From assembly GCA_002869225.1 (NCBI GenBank), contig PKTG01000130.1, positions 1 to 64,000 on the forward strand: DNA of 64,000 nucleotides, in the 5' to 3' direction. Of this stretch, positions 17,246 through 26,106 are shown one piece after another. The position numbers were made by a program, and so were the translations under genes. Numbering within the stretch: position 1 is the stretch's first letter; each line of letters starts with the position of its first letter. This DNA is from Candidatus Muiribacterium halophilum (GTDB lineage Bacteria; Muiribacteriota; Muiribacteriia; Muiribacteriales; Muiribacteriaceae). The notes beneath the pieces were generated by a model, which made no database searches, was not told where the DNA came from, and saw only the letters and a list, made by a program, of their open reading frames with translations.

Positions 17246-18342
17246 CAGACACTCCAGTATACAGGACCCATTTTATCACTGATTTTCAGATCTATTTTAT
17301 CAAGTGTTTCTTTTGAGTTTAAAAAATCATACATCAAATTCATAAATACTTTTTCAGTACCATAATGGCCGATATCTATAAGACATAAACCATCTTTAAG
17401 ACTCTCCTGAGCATCATGATATTTAAGATCTCCAGAAATAAAAAGATCAGCTTTTATACGGGTTGCCTTTCTAAGCATTGATGCACCACTGCCATTGCAA
17501 TATACTAATTTTTTTATCTTCTTATCCTTGTTCCCGGATATTTTTATCATTGGATAATCATTCTTTAGTAGTTTTGCTATTTCAAGAAGACTCATTTCTT
17601 CTTTTAGCGATGTTAAAACTCCAAAACCGGATTTATCACCTTTTCTTTTAAGCTCATATACATCATAAGCAACTTCCTCATAGGGATGTTCTTTTATCAT
17701 CTGATCGATTACAGAATTTAAATTTGTTTCCTTGCAGATAGTCTCAACTCTGATCTCTTTAACTTCTTCATCCTTTCCTATTTCCCCAATATGTGGATCA
17801 GTTCCTTCCTGAGGTGTAAAGGTACCAATACCTGAAACATTAAAAGAGCATTTTGAATACTCACCGATATGTCCAGCTCCCTTATCAAACATGGCTTTTC
17901 TAACATTCTCTGTGTCTTTTTCAGGTACAAAAACTACTATTTTATAGAGTTTTTCTGCATCCACTGCATCAAACAGGTCTAATCTTTTTACATAAGACCT
18001 CAGAACATCTGGGAAAAAATCCTTATAGAACCTTTTATCTGCATTTGTATGTGCACATATAATCGATATATTATTTTTCATTGCTTCAAATAACAACAAG
18101 TTAGATTGTCGTGTGAATCGCGTTATCTTTCCAAAAATAACCGGATGGTGTGTAATAATAAGATCTATATTTTTTTCAATTGCTTCATTTAAGACATCTT
18201 GAGTAAATTCAAGACTTATAAGGACCTTTTGTATTTCCTGTTCCATATCTCCCACAAGAAGACCAGTATTATCCCAACTTTCAGATGTCCTAAAAGGCAT
18301 TTCAGAATTTATGATGTTGAATATATTTTTAACTTTTATCAC
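17245..18342 (-). CDS. NIF3/YqfO-like dinuclear metal centre protein
   Basis: 365-residue member of the NIF3 (GTP cyclohydrolase I type 2 homologue, DUF34) family. Metal-binding motifs are visible: LIITHHPVIFGK near residue 60, IICAHTNADKRFY near 95, LFISGDLKYHDAQ near 310 and CLIDIGHYGTEKVF near 330. The central ~100-residue insertion is the PII-like/CutA-type domain found in B. subtilis YqfO and relatives. The start is GTG with GAGGG six bases upstream. It is the first gene of the run continuing through the TPM gene and rnpB. The biological substrate of the family is not settled. Confidence 0.9.
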   Translation of the reverse strand: MIKVKNIFNIINSEMPFRTSESWDNTGLLVGDMEQEIQKVLISLEFTQDVLNEAIEKNIDLIITHHPVIFGKITRFTRQSNLLLFEAMKNNISIICAHTNADKRFYKDFFPDVLRSYVKRLDLFDAVDAEKLYKIVVFVPEKDTENVRKAMFDKGAGHIGEYSKCSFNVSGIGTFTPQEGTDPHIGEIGKDEEVKEIRVETICKETNLNSVIDQMIKEHPYEEVAYDVYELKRKGDKSGFGVLTSLKEEMSLLEIAKLLKNDYPMIKISGNKDKKIKKLVYCNGSGASMLRKATRIKADLFISGDLKYHDAQESLKDGLCLIDIGHYGTEKVFMNLMYDFLNSKETLDKIDLKISDKMGPVYWSV

Positions 18343-18374
18343 TTGATCCCTCTCATCTGTTTTTTCTTAGTCTT

Positions 18375-18403
18375 ATATTACTATTTCATGAGATAATTTA
18401 CAA
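18375..18403 (-). promoter_or_regulatory. Promoter upstream of the NIF3-like gene
   Basis: Minus strand TTGTAA (18403-18398), a 17-bp spacer and TAATAT (18380-18375), 33 bp upstream of the GTG start. It is likely the promoter for the NIF3, TPM, rnpB and TPR run. Confidence 0.6.
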
Positions 18404-18410
18404 AATTTTG

Positions 18411-18638
18411 TAAATAGTGAATAGTGAATAGTGAACGGTGAACAGAAAACAATTAACGTGAAACGTAAAGATTTAAGCGTGAAGCGTAATGGGTAAAAGC
18501 AGAAAATCCTTAAATCGTGGGGTTTGGAATTTGGTGTTCGGGGTTTGGGTTGGTTTTGATCTTCCCAAAATTTAGTTTTATCCCTAGTCCCGGTTATTAA
18601 GTCGGAGTATCGTCAAGTCGAGATGTCGGAATGTAGGA
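18411..18638 (-). repeat. Heptad-repeat island 3 (longest copy, reverse orientation)
   Basis: All four modules are present in reverse order on the plus strand. Module 4 is ATAGTGAATAGTGAATAG plus GTGAACGGTGAACAG; module 3 is CGTGAAACGTAAAG and CGTGAAGCGTAATGG; module 2 is AGCAGAAAATCCTTAAATCG; module 1 is GGGGTTTGGAATTTGG to TTGATCTTCCCAAAA and CGGTTATTAAGTCGG. The tail GTCGGAGTATCGTCAAGTCG adds further 7-base GTCG spacing. No coding capacity. Confidence 0.85.
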
Positions 18639-18649
18639 TTTTTTTTCAT

Positions 18650-18817
18650 TAATACCTTTAAAGGAGTGTATTTTGAATAATAGATTATGAAGGATTCGGT
18701 TAATAGAAAAGCGAAAAAAGAAGAAGGACTACCAACGCTAATTCGATGATTTTTGAGCTTTTATATTGGTTGAAGACAATTAATATATGTTCGAAATATG
18801 CAACTTGAAAGGTATCA
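18650..18817. mobile_element. MITE-like inverted-repeat element, copy B
   Basis: 168 bp bounded by TAATACCTTTAAAGGAGTGT and an imperfect complement ending ACTTGAAAGGTATCA. The ends and length match copy A at 11508-11676, but the interior differs. It lies 11 bp downstream of tRNA-Glu, between it and the heptad-repeat island. No ORF. Confidence 0.5.
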
Positions 18818-18828
18818 AATAAAAAAAA

Positions 18829-18904
18829 TGGTAGTCCCTACGGGAGTCGAACCCGTGCCGCAGCCTTGAAAGGGCTGTGTCCTAGGCCACTAGACGAAGG
18901 GACC
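18829..18904 (-). tRNA. tRNA-Glu (anticodon TTC)
   Basis: 76 nt including the encoded CCA. On the minus strand it opens GGTCCCTTCGTCTAGTGG, the anticodon loop is CTTTCAA (anticodon TTC), the T arm is CGGGTTCGACTCCCG and the end is AGGGACTACCA. The acceptor stem pairs over 7 bp with a G-T at position 1-72. It is co-transcribed with the tRNA 22 bp upstream. Confidence 0.95.
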
Positions 18905-18926
18905 ACCTAATTTTTTGTCAAATGAG

Positions 18927-19002
18927 TGGTGGACCCAACTGGAATCGAACCAGTGACCGCCCGGTTATGAGCCGGGAGCTCTACAAACTGAGCTATGGGT
19001 CC
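18927..19002 (-). tRNA. tRNA with CAT anticodon (elongator Met, or Ile2)
   Basis: 76 nt with encoded CCA. The minus strand opens GGACCCATAGCTCAG, the anticodon loop is CTCATAA (CAT), the T arm is CTGGTTCGATTCCAG and the end is TGGGTCCACCA. The acceptor stem is perfect. It lacks the initiator pattern of an unpaired 1-72. Elongator tRNA-Met and lysidine-modified tRNA-Ile2 cannot be told apart by eye. The flanks AAATGAG and CTCATTT extend the acceptor stem in the precursor. Confidence 0.92.
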
Positions 19003-19018
19003 TCTCATTTGGATTTTT

Positions 19019-19047
19019 ATTTTACTATGCAAGGCGTTATATATCAA
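19019..19047 (-). promoter_or_regulatory. Promoter of the tRNA pair
   Basis: Minus strand TTGATA (19047-19042), a 17-bp spacer and TAAAAT (19024-19019). Transcription would start about 10 nt before the first tRNA. Confidence 0.65.
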
Positions 19048-19291
19048 TGTTATAGATTCGTTTTTTTTTTAATATATTTCTTTTTTACTCCTTTTTACTA
19101 TGTTTTACTTTGTATTCGATACCATTCTATATATTTAGATAAATTGTTATTCTTTTTAAAGAATTGAAAGTAAAACACAACTATCTGAATACGCACTAGG
19201 AGAATTTTATCTTTAGTGAGAATTATTTTTACAGTAGAAAATACCTCAGCAGATGATACCGCAGAAAGATTCTCAAAACTCTGATTATAAA
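19048..19291. other. AT-rich intergenic spacer
   Basis: Between the tRNA promoter and the terminator of the PorV-like gene I see no gene, no heptad island and no strong secondary structure apart from a T10 run. Confidence 0.5.
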
Positions 19292-19329
19292 TAAAAAAAA
19301 GTCTGATTATTAAAAATCAGACTTTTTTA
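19292..19329. terminator. Intrinsic terminator after the PorV-like gene
   Basis: GTCTGATT (19301-19308) and AATCAGAC (19315-19322) form an 8-bp stem, flanked by A8 and T6. It serves the minus-strand gene ending at 19345. Confidence 0.88.
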
Positions 19330-19344
19330 TTTAAAAGATATAAC

Positions 19345-20820
19345 TTATTTTAAACGTAAGGTCCTTATTTTTTCGGCTGCTAATCTTGCTGTCTCAGAAC
19401 CAGGCGCTATTATAATCACTTTATTATAATGCTTTAATGCTTCATTAACATTATCCATAGCCAGATATAGATTACCAAGTGAAATATATGCGTTCACATT
19501 GTAAGGATCGATTTGCATAACAAGCTGATATTCATATATAGCTTTTTCTTTTATTCCCATCTTTTCATAAAGTGCTCCAAGATTATAATGAGCTACAGCA
19601 TATTCCGGGAATATCTCTATTGCTTTTTTATATTCTGATATTGCACTTGTGAAGACTTCGTTTAATACAAATGTATTTCCTAATCGATAATGCATCTTAG
19701 CTTCTTCAGGGATTTCCAAAGATTTTTTAACCATTTGAATCTCTTTTTCTTTCTCTTCAGCCTGTTTAGTGTTATTACCATCTGAATATTTATCAAGAAC
19801 CGCTTTTATAGGATCACTTGCCGGTATAGTATCGGATTTTCCACCATTTCTATCCTGCGGAACTACTCTTGCTTTTCTTACTATTTTTCCATCTCTATAT
19901 CTTTCTATTTCTCTATCAGCAGCTGTGAAGAATTTTTTGAGATTCATTGTAGCTGATATTACATTATTATCCTCTACTTCTCCAGCCATATAGGCATAAT
20001 CAAATTCCCAATTATCATATGCAAGTACCAGTCCCATTGTAACCTCACCATCTTTAAAACCTGCTCTTAAATTACAAAGTGCTGATACTTTATATTCACC
20101 ACCAAATGCATAATATGAGTCTGCATCCTGTTGACTTACAAGATCAATACCTACTTTAAAGTTCTTCCTTGTGGATGTATAACCTATACCAGCTTTTATA
20201 GTCAAAGGGATGTCCTCATCTCTTCCTGAATCCCATTCAAATGATGATAGGATATCCTGAAGATTAAGACCCACATCAAATTTTCTGTTTAATTTATATT
20301 TTCCACCTAGATCAAAAGAATAACCAGATCCTTTAAAACCAGATAGATCATTACTAAGTAATTTAAATGTTCCCCCTAAACGTGCTCTTTCAGTCAATCT
20401 TCTTGCATAACCAAAAGAAAACATAGTTTTAGATGTATCAGTGTATCCTATGATATTTTTACTGGCATCAGTAATAGGTATTCCATCAACACCTTCTTTT
20501 AAAAATGACATAGTTAAGTTAGATTTTTTCCAAGGCATAGAAAATGACATAAAATTCTCATCAATTCCAAGTCCAAATCTATTATCGTGAACAAAAAGGA
20601 GGGATTTATGTTCTACATCAGCAAGCCCCGCTGGGTTATACATAATACCAGATGCATCATCTGAAAAAGCCGTAAAAGCATCACCCATTCCGTTAGCTCT
20701 CACACTCATCTCATATTTTGTTATTGCATCAAGCATTACTCCACTATTTGCACTTAAAGTTAATATCAATAAGAACAATATGGAATTTACCCATCGTTTT
20801 CTAATAAAAACTTTTATCAT
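19345..20820 (-). CDS. PorV/PorQ-like outer-membrane beta-barrel with TPR tail
   Basis: After a signal peptide (about 1-30) the protein continues YEMSVRANGMGDAFTAFSD then DASGIMYNPAGLA, the signature of the UPF0164/PorV/FadL-like barrel family. Repeating amphipathic strands fill residues 45-310 (for example NLTMSFLKEGVDG, YSFDLGGKYKLNRKFDVGLN). A charged linker (about 310-380) leads to three TPRs, including AVAHYNLGALYEKMGIKEKA. The start chosen is ATG at 20820, with GGGGGAG 4 bases before; a TTG lies one codon upstream. It lies 11 bp after the FlgD-tailed gene. A barrel fused to TPR suggests an outer-membrane protein interacting with periplasmic partners; function inferred. Confidence 0.83.
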   Translation of the reverse strand: MIKVFIRKRWVNSILFLLILTLSANSGVMLDAITKYEMSVRANGMGDAFTAFSDDASGIMYNPAGLADVEHKSLLFVHDNRFGLGIDENFMSFSMPWKKSNLTMSFLKEGVDGIPITDASKNIIGYTDTSKTMFSFGYARRLTERARLGGTFKLLSNDLSGFKGSGYSFDLGGKYKLNRKFDVGLNLQDILSSFEWDSGRDEDIPLTIKAGIGYTSTRKNFKVGIDLVSQQDADSYYAFGGEYKVSALCNLRAGFKDGEVTMGLVLAYDNWEFDYAYMAGEVEDNNVISATMNLKKFFTAADREIERYRDGKIVRKARVVPQDRNGGKSDTIPASDPIKAVLDKYSDGNNTKQAEEKEKEIQMVKKSLEIPEEAKMHYRLGNTFVLNEVFTSAISEYKKAIEIFPEYAVAHYNLGALYEKMGIKEKAIYEYQLVMQIDPYNVNAYISLGNLYLAMDNVNEALKHYNKVIIIAPGSETARLAAEKIRTLRLK

Positions 20821-20831
20821 CAATCTCCCCC

Positions 20832-22658
20832 TTAACGTGCGATGATTATCTTTCCTTCTTTTTCAGTTGTCTCATTTCCAAAATCCGCAATTATTTTATA
20901 AATATAAATTCCGTTAGAAATACTGTTTCCATGCTTATCAAATAGATCCCATATAGCCTCTGAGGATGTTCCTGTTATATCTATTGGTCTTATAGTCGTA
21001 ACCAATTTTCCCCTCATATCATAGACCTTTATCTTTACGCTCTGAGCAGGTCTTGTAAAAGAATAATTGAACTTAAACACGCCACCTCTGAAAGGATTAG
21101 GATAACTAATCGCTTTTGTAATACTTCCTGTTGAAGAACTATCCTGTGCTCCTGTTGAAAAATCCCATGTTGTTGGGACAACCTGATTTCCATTTGAATC
21201 TAGACATCCTGATACACTTACTCTATATTCTGTATTTGAATTAAAATTACTACTTGGATTTAATATGACAACATTTGATGTAGTAGCAGTGATAGTAGCA
21301 GGTACAGATGCACCAGTGTTTTTAACATTAAGCTGTATATTAGTTGAGGTAAAAGTTGATGTATTCATACTAGTACTAAATTCTACTCTTACTCCAGCTC
21401 CGAGATCTACGTTAGTTGAATCTGGAGAAGGATATTTTGATACAACTGTTGGTAATCCGCTAGTACTTCCACCCGAAGTTGATAATGATGAGAATGAGAA
21501 ATATGCATGTCTTTCTGAATTATTCTCACCTGCATATACATAATATGCTCTATCAGTTCCGTCTGCAAAATCAAAATATTTAGCTCCATAAGGAGAAAAT
21601 TCAGTAGAAAGATTATAAACATTTGCATCCCACGTAGTTAATGAATATTTTTTATATTTTGGATAAAGCGTACCAGATACATCTTCTACCCAAAAGGCAT
21701 AAAGTTCACTACCAACTTCTATAAGCTGAGGATAATTAATATTTCCGTTTATAGGACCCTGAACAATAGAATAATTCCAAGTTGTTCCAGCATCTGAGGA
21801 TTTAACATATGCAATTTTGTTCACACCAGAAGTTATATCCTGGAACAACACATTGATATCACTACCCGACGCTTTCATAAATGGTAATGAATTAAAGATT
21901 TTTCCAGTAATATCCTGCTGAGTATTTGTAATAGCTGCTGCATCAGATCCGGACATGGATTCGTTCCAGTAATAACAGTTTAATATCTGATTGTATTCTC
22001 TTTCAAAACAAACATTATAATCACCATTAGTTGTAATATCTAATGAAAGTGAGGATATAAGACTGTCATATGCAGATGTAAATGAGTTTGTAATATTCTC
22101 AATACTTCCTGATGAAGACAAAAGATCTGTTAATGAAGTTATACCTGCATAGGTCCCGCTTGCAAAATAAACGTTTGAAAATATTGGATTCCCTGTTGTA
22201 GATGCAATAAAAACAACACCAATACCTGATGAGTCGGCTTTTATTTTTACTTCACTACAATCATATGTGCTTTTTTCAGCATCACCTGGAAAAAATACAA
22301 CTGGAGCACTAAAAGACATACCATTATTAGATGATACAGAGTAGTATATTCTTTTATTTGGATCATTGGCATCTTTCTTTCCAGTAAAGAAAACATATAT
22401 ATTATTTCCGTTTTTAACAATATCAGGTTCTCCAACAGAACTGAATAATGCTATTCTATAAGGGGTACTCCAGGTTAGAAAGTCACTTGTTCCTTTAACA
22501 AAATAGACAGAAGACCCATCTTTATAAACAACATAGGCATCTCCTGACTCAACTAATAGATTCATATCAGCTGCCTGTTGTGCATTTGTCTCCATTCTAA
22601 TATCTGAAAAAACAATGATATTTAGTAATATCAAGAAAACAAGAAAAATTCTTTTCAT
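20832..22658 (-). CDS. Exported protein with BNR-like repeats, Ig-like and FlgD-type C-terminal domains
   Basis: The chosen start MKRIFLVFLILLNIIVFSD has GGGGAG upstream and makes a clear signal peptide; an in-frame ATG at 22712 lies in spacer DNA. Residues 30-380 look like a sialidase/BNR-type beta-propeller (IYYSVSSNNGMSFSAP, SDAGTTWNYSIV). An Ig-like SbsA/Big_5 domain follows (VVSKYPSPDSTNVDLGAGV to TTWDFSTG). The last ~95 residues are an FlgD-like/T9SS-type C-terminal domain (ITKAISYPNPFRGG, VKIKVYDMRGKLV, GNSISNGIYIYKI). Such tails often mark secreted proteins. No Asp-box catalytic set is evident, so binding rather than hydrolysis is possible. Co-transcribed with the PorV-like gene. Confidence 0.8.
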   Translation of the reverse strand: MKRIFLVFLILLNIIVFSDIRMETNAQQAADMNLLVESGDAYVVYKDGSSVYFVKGTSDFLTWSTPYRIALFSSVGEPDIVKNGNNIYVFFTGKKDANDPNKRIYYSVSSNNGMSFSAPVVFFPGDAEKSTYDCSEVKIKADSSGIGVVFIASTTGNPIFSNVYFASGTYAGITSLTDLLSSSGSIENITNSFTSAYDSLISSLSLDITTNGDYNVCFEREYNQILNCYYWNESMSGSDAAAITNTQQDITGKIFNSLPFMKASGSDINVLFQDITSGVNKIAYVKSSDAGTTWNYSIVQGPINGNINYPQLIEVGSELYAFWVEDVSGTLYPKYKKYSLTTWDANVYNLSTEFSPYGAKYFDFADGTDRAYYVYAGENNSERHAYFSFSSLSTSGGSTSGLPTVVSKYPSPDSTNVDLGAGVRVEFSTSMNTSTFTSTNIQLNVKNTGASVPATITATTSNVVILNPSSNFNSNTEYRVSVSGCLDSNGNQVVPTTWDFSTGAQDSSSTGSITKAISYPNPFRGGVFKFNYSFTRPAQSVKIKVYDMRGKLVTTIRPIDITGTSSEAIWDLFDKHGNSISNGIYIYKIIADFGNETTEKEGKIIIAR

Positions 22659-22748
22659 AACACTCTCCCCTATTTCTGTTAGTTTTTTTATCGGTAAAGG
22701 GAGTAAATACATTAAGGGTTTTTTCGCGTTTTCAGTGACCGGTAAATA

Positions 22749-23040
22749 AAACAGTGAATGGTGAGAAGTGAAAGGTGAATAGTTATCGTAAAGCGTAATG
22801 CGTGAAGCGAAACAGGTAAGAACAGGAAATAAAAAGGCAGTGAGAAGTGAAAGGTGAATAGTTATCGTAAAGCGTAATGCGTGAAGCGAAACAGGTAAGA
22901 ACAGGAAATAAAAAGGCAGCGAGAAGTGAAAGGTGAATACTTATCGTAAAGCGTAATGCGTGAAGGGCAGAATTGAGTCGATACCGGTTATTTGGCTAAA
23001 TCCAAAATCCAGCTTTATCCCAAGTCCCAATTATTAAGTC
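22749..23040 (-). repeat. Heptad-repeat island 4 with a 79-bp tandem amplification
   Basis: Modules 4 and 3 (GTGAGAAGTGAAAGGTGAAT, then CGTAAAGCGTAATGCGTG) plus a spacer (CAGGTAAGAACAGG) form a 79-bp unit starting at 22761, 22840 and 22919. The first two units are identical by eye, and the third is truncated at about 22965. Module 1 (CCAAAATCCAGCTTTATCCC, AATTATTAAGTCG) follows to 23040. Exact tandem units imply recent slippage or recombination. Confidence 0.88.
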
Positions 23041-23060
23041 GAAAATTCGGCTTTGTTTTA

Positions 23061-24224
23061 TTACTTTAAAGATAATATCTCTGGTATATCTGAAAGTAAT
23101 TCCATAGCAGCTTTTACATTCTTTTCACATATTCCATCAACAAGTTCATCACTAGGAATGAAAGATCTGCCTAGTTCAAATGTAAACGCAAACGTTCTAT
23201 GTTGAGAATATAACCAATCATCTGAATCACCAGCAGCTGGATATAGATCACCACTTTGCATAACGCTATAATTAACATACTTGTTCATCTTATCAGCTAT
23301 CATCTTGAGCTGATCATGATCTTTACATTTTTCTTTATCAGTGTATGACCATGGGAATAGTATATCTCCACCATAAGAATGATAAGATATACTTACAGCA
23401 AATTTCTTTTTAGCTGCTATATCTCTAACAGCCTGAGTTTCTTTTTCTGAGAATGCCTCTTCTCCTTTATATGTATCTGACCATGCTGAGCTGGAAGCTC
23501 CTGACTCTCCCCAATGGTAACCATAGTTTCTGTTCGGATCTATACCATAGGTATTTCCAGTTATATGTCTTCTGTTTTTTCTCCAATAAGAATATTCTTT
23601 CATAGAATATTCTACTCCATCCGGATTAACCATTGGTACAACCCATATTTCATTATTATCAACTATTTTCTTAACTTCAAGATCTTTGTCATAGTTTTCA
23701 ATCAAATATTGTGCGATCGCGATTGGAACTTCTATCGATATCCATTCTCTGGAATGATGTGCACCCCAGAAAGCAGCTGTCGGTTCATCTTCATCAACAC
23801 CTGGATTGTCAGAAATAACTAGAGCCCATATATCTCTATCTTCCCAACTCTTTCCAATAGAACGCATACAAACTATATCACTATGATCTTTTGATATCTC
23901 TTTCATAAATACAACCATTTCATCATAAGTATGATAAACACTGTCTTCAGAAATAGCTTTACCAATATATCTTGAGTATATTGAGTCCATATCTTTTAAT
24001 AGAACAGTTGTTTGATAGGCATTTTTGAGAATATTATAAAAATCTTTTCTAACTATTATATCAACTGAATTTCCATTTCTTACATCAACTATCTCAGAGC
24101 CACTCGAGGCTAGAATATTAATATCAGATTTCGTAAGATCATCAATTCTAATAAACATAAGATCAGATGCAAATACAGAAAGTGAGATTATTGTAACCAA
24201 TGTCAATATAAAGATCTTCTTCAT
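23061..24224 (-). CDS. Zinc carboxypeptidase, M14 family, exported
   Basis: 387 residues with a signal peptide (MKKIFILTLVTIISLSVFA). The catalytic domain starts near residue 95. Zinc ligands are visible: AAFWGAHHSREWISIE (HxxE) and ISYHSYGGDIL (third His). The catalytic Glu lies in AFTFELGRSF. Substrate-side residues WRKNRR and DPNRNYGYHWG are also conserved. It removes C-terminal residues from peptides outside the cytoplasm. The N-terminal 75 residues resemble an activation or repeat region. It has its own promoter at 24267-24295 and ends next to heptad island 4. Confidence 0.92.
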   Translation of the reverse strand: MKKIFILTLVTIISLSVFASDLMFIRIDDLTKSDINILASSGSEIVDVRNGNSVDIIVRKDFYNILKNAYQTTVLLKDMDSIYSRYIGKAISEDSVYHTYDEMVVFMKEISKDHSDIVCMRSIGKSWEDRDIWALVISDNPGVDEDEPTAAFWGAHHSREWISIEVPIAIAQYLIENYDKDLEVKKIVDNNEIWVVPMVNPDGVEYSMKEYSYWRKNRRHITGNTYGIDPNRNYGYHWGESGASSSAWSDTYKGEEAFSEKETQAVRDIAAKKKFAVSISYHSYGGDILFPWSYTDKEKCKDHDQLKMIADKMNKYVNYSVMQSGDLYPAAGDSDDWLYSQHRTFAFTFELGRSFIPSDELVDGICEKNVKAAMELLSDIPEILSLK

Positions 24225-24266
24225 ACCTTATACTCCCTTTTACCTACTTATTATTAACTTTTTTTA

Positions 24267-24295
24267 AGTATAATACTGTTTTTAAAATATTTCAA
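24267..24295 (-). promoter_or_regulatory. Sigma-70 promoter of the M14 carboxypeptidase gene
   Basis: Minus strand TTGAAA (24295-24290), a 17-bp spacer and TATACT (24272-24267), 43 bp upstream of the ATG. AAGGGAG precedes the start. Confidence 0.65.
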
Positions 24296-24339
24296 TAGAT
24301 ATTTTAAAACCACTTATTGATTATGAAATAAACAATCAA

Positions 24340-24364
24340 GTTATTGTTCATAAAAAACAATAAC
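24340..24364. other. Hairpin GTTATTGTT/AACAATAAC in a divergent promoter region
   Basis: A perfect 9-bp stem (24340-24348 with 24356-24364) and a 7-base loop, between the divergent carboxypeptidase and DJ-1-like genes. The left arm and its flank TCAAGTTATTGTT match the repeated CAAGTTATTG motif found near 54.0 kb and, without the leading CA, at 60.86 kb. It could be an operator or a member of that repeat family. Confidence 0.5.
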
Positions 24365-24422
24365 TATTTTCATGTATGTTATAATAATATGTACATTCCA
24401 TTAATAAGATCAGGAGGTAAAA

Positions 24423-24935
24423 ATGAAAAACATAGTTATCGTTTTTTCTAATAGATTATTTAGAGATGAAGAACTTAAAAAACCATATGAATACTTGAGC
24501 TCTAAAGGATACAATATCAAGTTAGCCTCCGATGCGATGCAGGAAGCATTAGGCAAATTGGGTATGACAATCAAACCTGATATGCTAGCACATAATATTG
24601 AAGAAAAAGATTTTGATGCGATTCTATTTGTAGGTGGTCCTGGCACAAAAGTATTTTTTGAAGATAGAGTAATACATAAGATCATTAGAAATTTTAATGA
24701 AAAAGGTAAATTAATCGGTGCTATATGTATATCTCCAGTAATCCTCGCTTTTTCAGGAATTTTAAGTCAAAAAAAAGCCACTGTATGGATTGATGGTAAA
24801 GATACTCTTGAAAAGTTCGGAGCGACTTATACAGGGAACGTGGTTGAAATACACAATAATATAATAACCGCAAACGGACCTAAAGCTGCGCTTGATTATG
24901 CCAAAGAAGTTGACACCTATCTTTCAGGTACTTAA
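24423..24935 (+). CDS. DJ-1/PfpI family protein
   Basis: 170 residues with the DJ-1/PfpI fold. It opens KNIVIVFSNRLFRDEE and has DFDAILFVGGPGTKVFF and the nucleophile-elbow stretch KLIGAICISPVILAFSG. The cysteine in GAICISP sits where the family has its reactive Cys (usually GAICHGP, so the following His is absent). Known members act as deglycases, proteases or chaperones; which applies cannot be told. AGGAGG lies 5 bases before the start. It is single-gene, and its 3' end overlaps the convergent PLP-enzyme gene by 12 bp. Confidence 0.88.
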   Translation: MKNIVIVFSNRLFRDEELKKPYEYLSSKGYNIKLASDAMQEALGKLGMTIKPDMLAHNIEEKDFDAILFVGGPGTKVFFEDRVIHKIIRNFNEKGKLIGAICISPVILAFSGILSQKKATVWIDGKDTLEKFGATYTGNVVEIHNNIITANGPKAALDYAKEVDTYLSGT

Positions 24936-26054
24936 ACCTCTGCCATCAACTTTTAATTTTTCTAAAATATTCGACTCATTGTCGACTAGATACATATTAT
25001 CAAATAGATTTGCCACATAGCATGCATGATTTGGTATTATCTCTATAACATCTCCAACCTTCAATCTCTTATCGGATAGATTTTCTATTATCCCATGTTC
25101 TTCAGATAATCTCTTTATTTTCATGTCTTTTATTATTTTATTAGAACCAGGTCTATCAAGTATCAATCCATAGGAATCCATAGTATTCATACTATGAGCT
25201 CCAAGATCAAGTCCCAGACTTTTTGATCCTGCATCTATGATGATCCTACTACCATGTTTTGATATCACACGACTTATGATTCTAAGAGCACATTCTTGCG
25301 AACTACTATATCCTATGTTTATTCCTATAGCATCGTTATACACGTAATTTCCAGGTCTTATATTTGTTATTCCTTCAGGAATAAATCCACTTTTCAAAGT
25401 AGGTGTCGATCCTAATGATATCTCTAGATCTAATCCAGTTTCTTTTTTTACAATTTCTTTTATAGTCAACATAGTCTTGTGTTCCTGCATGGCGATTTCA
25501 TATACTTCTTCAACATTTTTACATGAATAAGAATGTCCTGCATGAGATAATATTCCTATTAAATTCATTACTTTTGTAGCACTTAACAGTTTTTTTATTA
25601 TCTTTAGTGCAACTTCAGGTAAGACCCCTAATCTATTTAAACCAGTATCTATCTCCAGATAATAATCCACTTTGTCTATTGTACGGGATTTAAGATATTC
25701 ATCTAAATTTTTTACTGATACTACTGAATCGAAAACTGGTATCACCTTAGTATATTCCAAAAGGTTTATAAAACGTTGATAGTTTATTTTACCGACGACC
25801 GGATAAGCTAATATGATATTCTTAATTCCTTGTCTAGTTAACAACTCCGCTTCTGACAATGTCGCACATGTTATAGCCTTAGAACCATTCGCAATCTGGG
25901 CGTTAACCAGGTGTGAACTCTTGTGAGTCTTAAAATGTGGAGTATTTTGAGCTTGAATTTTTTTTGCAAAACGTTGCATATTCCATATATTATGTTGTAT
26001 AATTTTGTCATAAGCTAATAAAAATGGAGTGTTGATATCATATATATTAATCAC
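24924..26054 (-). CDS. PLP-dependent alanine racemase-N / D-threonine aldolase-like enzyme
   Basis: 376 residues of the DSD1/D-threonine aldolase type (fold-type III PLP enzyme with a metal site). YDINTPFLLAYDKI opens the barrel, and NTPHFKTHKSSH carries the probable PLP lysine. YYLEIDTGLNRLGV, ISHAGHSY and EISLGSTPTLK follow. The C-terminal metal domain has SEEHGIIENL and VIEIIPNHACYVANLF, with the His/Cys ligands typical of D-threonine aldolase and D-serine dehydratase. Substrate cannot be read from sequence. The start is GTG, with TATAAT at 26064-26059 only a few bases upstream, so the message may be nearly leaderless. Confidence 0.85.
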   Translation of the reverse strand: MINIYDINTPFLLAYDKIIQHNIWNMQRFAKKIQAQNTPHFKTHKSSHLVNAQIANGSKAITCATLSEAELLTRQGIKNIILAYPVVGKINYQRFINLLEYTKVIPVFDSVVSVKNLDEYLKSRTIDKVDYYLEIDTGLNRLGVLPEVALKIIKKLLSATKVMNLIGILSHAGHSYSCKNVEEVYEIAMQEHKTMLTIKEIVKKETGLDLEISLGSTPTLKSGFIPEGITNIRPGNYVYNDAIGINIGYSSSQECALRIISRVISKHGSRIIIDAGSKSLGLDLGAHSMNTMDSYGLILDRPGSNKIIKDMKIKRLSEEHGIIENLSDKRLKVGDVIEIIPNHACYVANLFDNMYLVDNESNILEKLKVDGRGLST

Positions 26055-26106
26055 TACTATTATATAATATTAAAAGCAATAGGTAAATCGGAAAGGTTAA
26101 TTTAAT

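Noticed and set aside
22761-22965. Possible CRISPR array in the triple repeat
   Set aside because: Units are contiguous 79-bp copies with no variable spacers and no cas genes nearby; it is a tandem duplication inside a repeat island.
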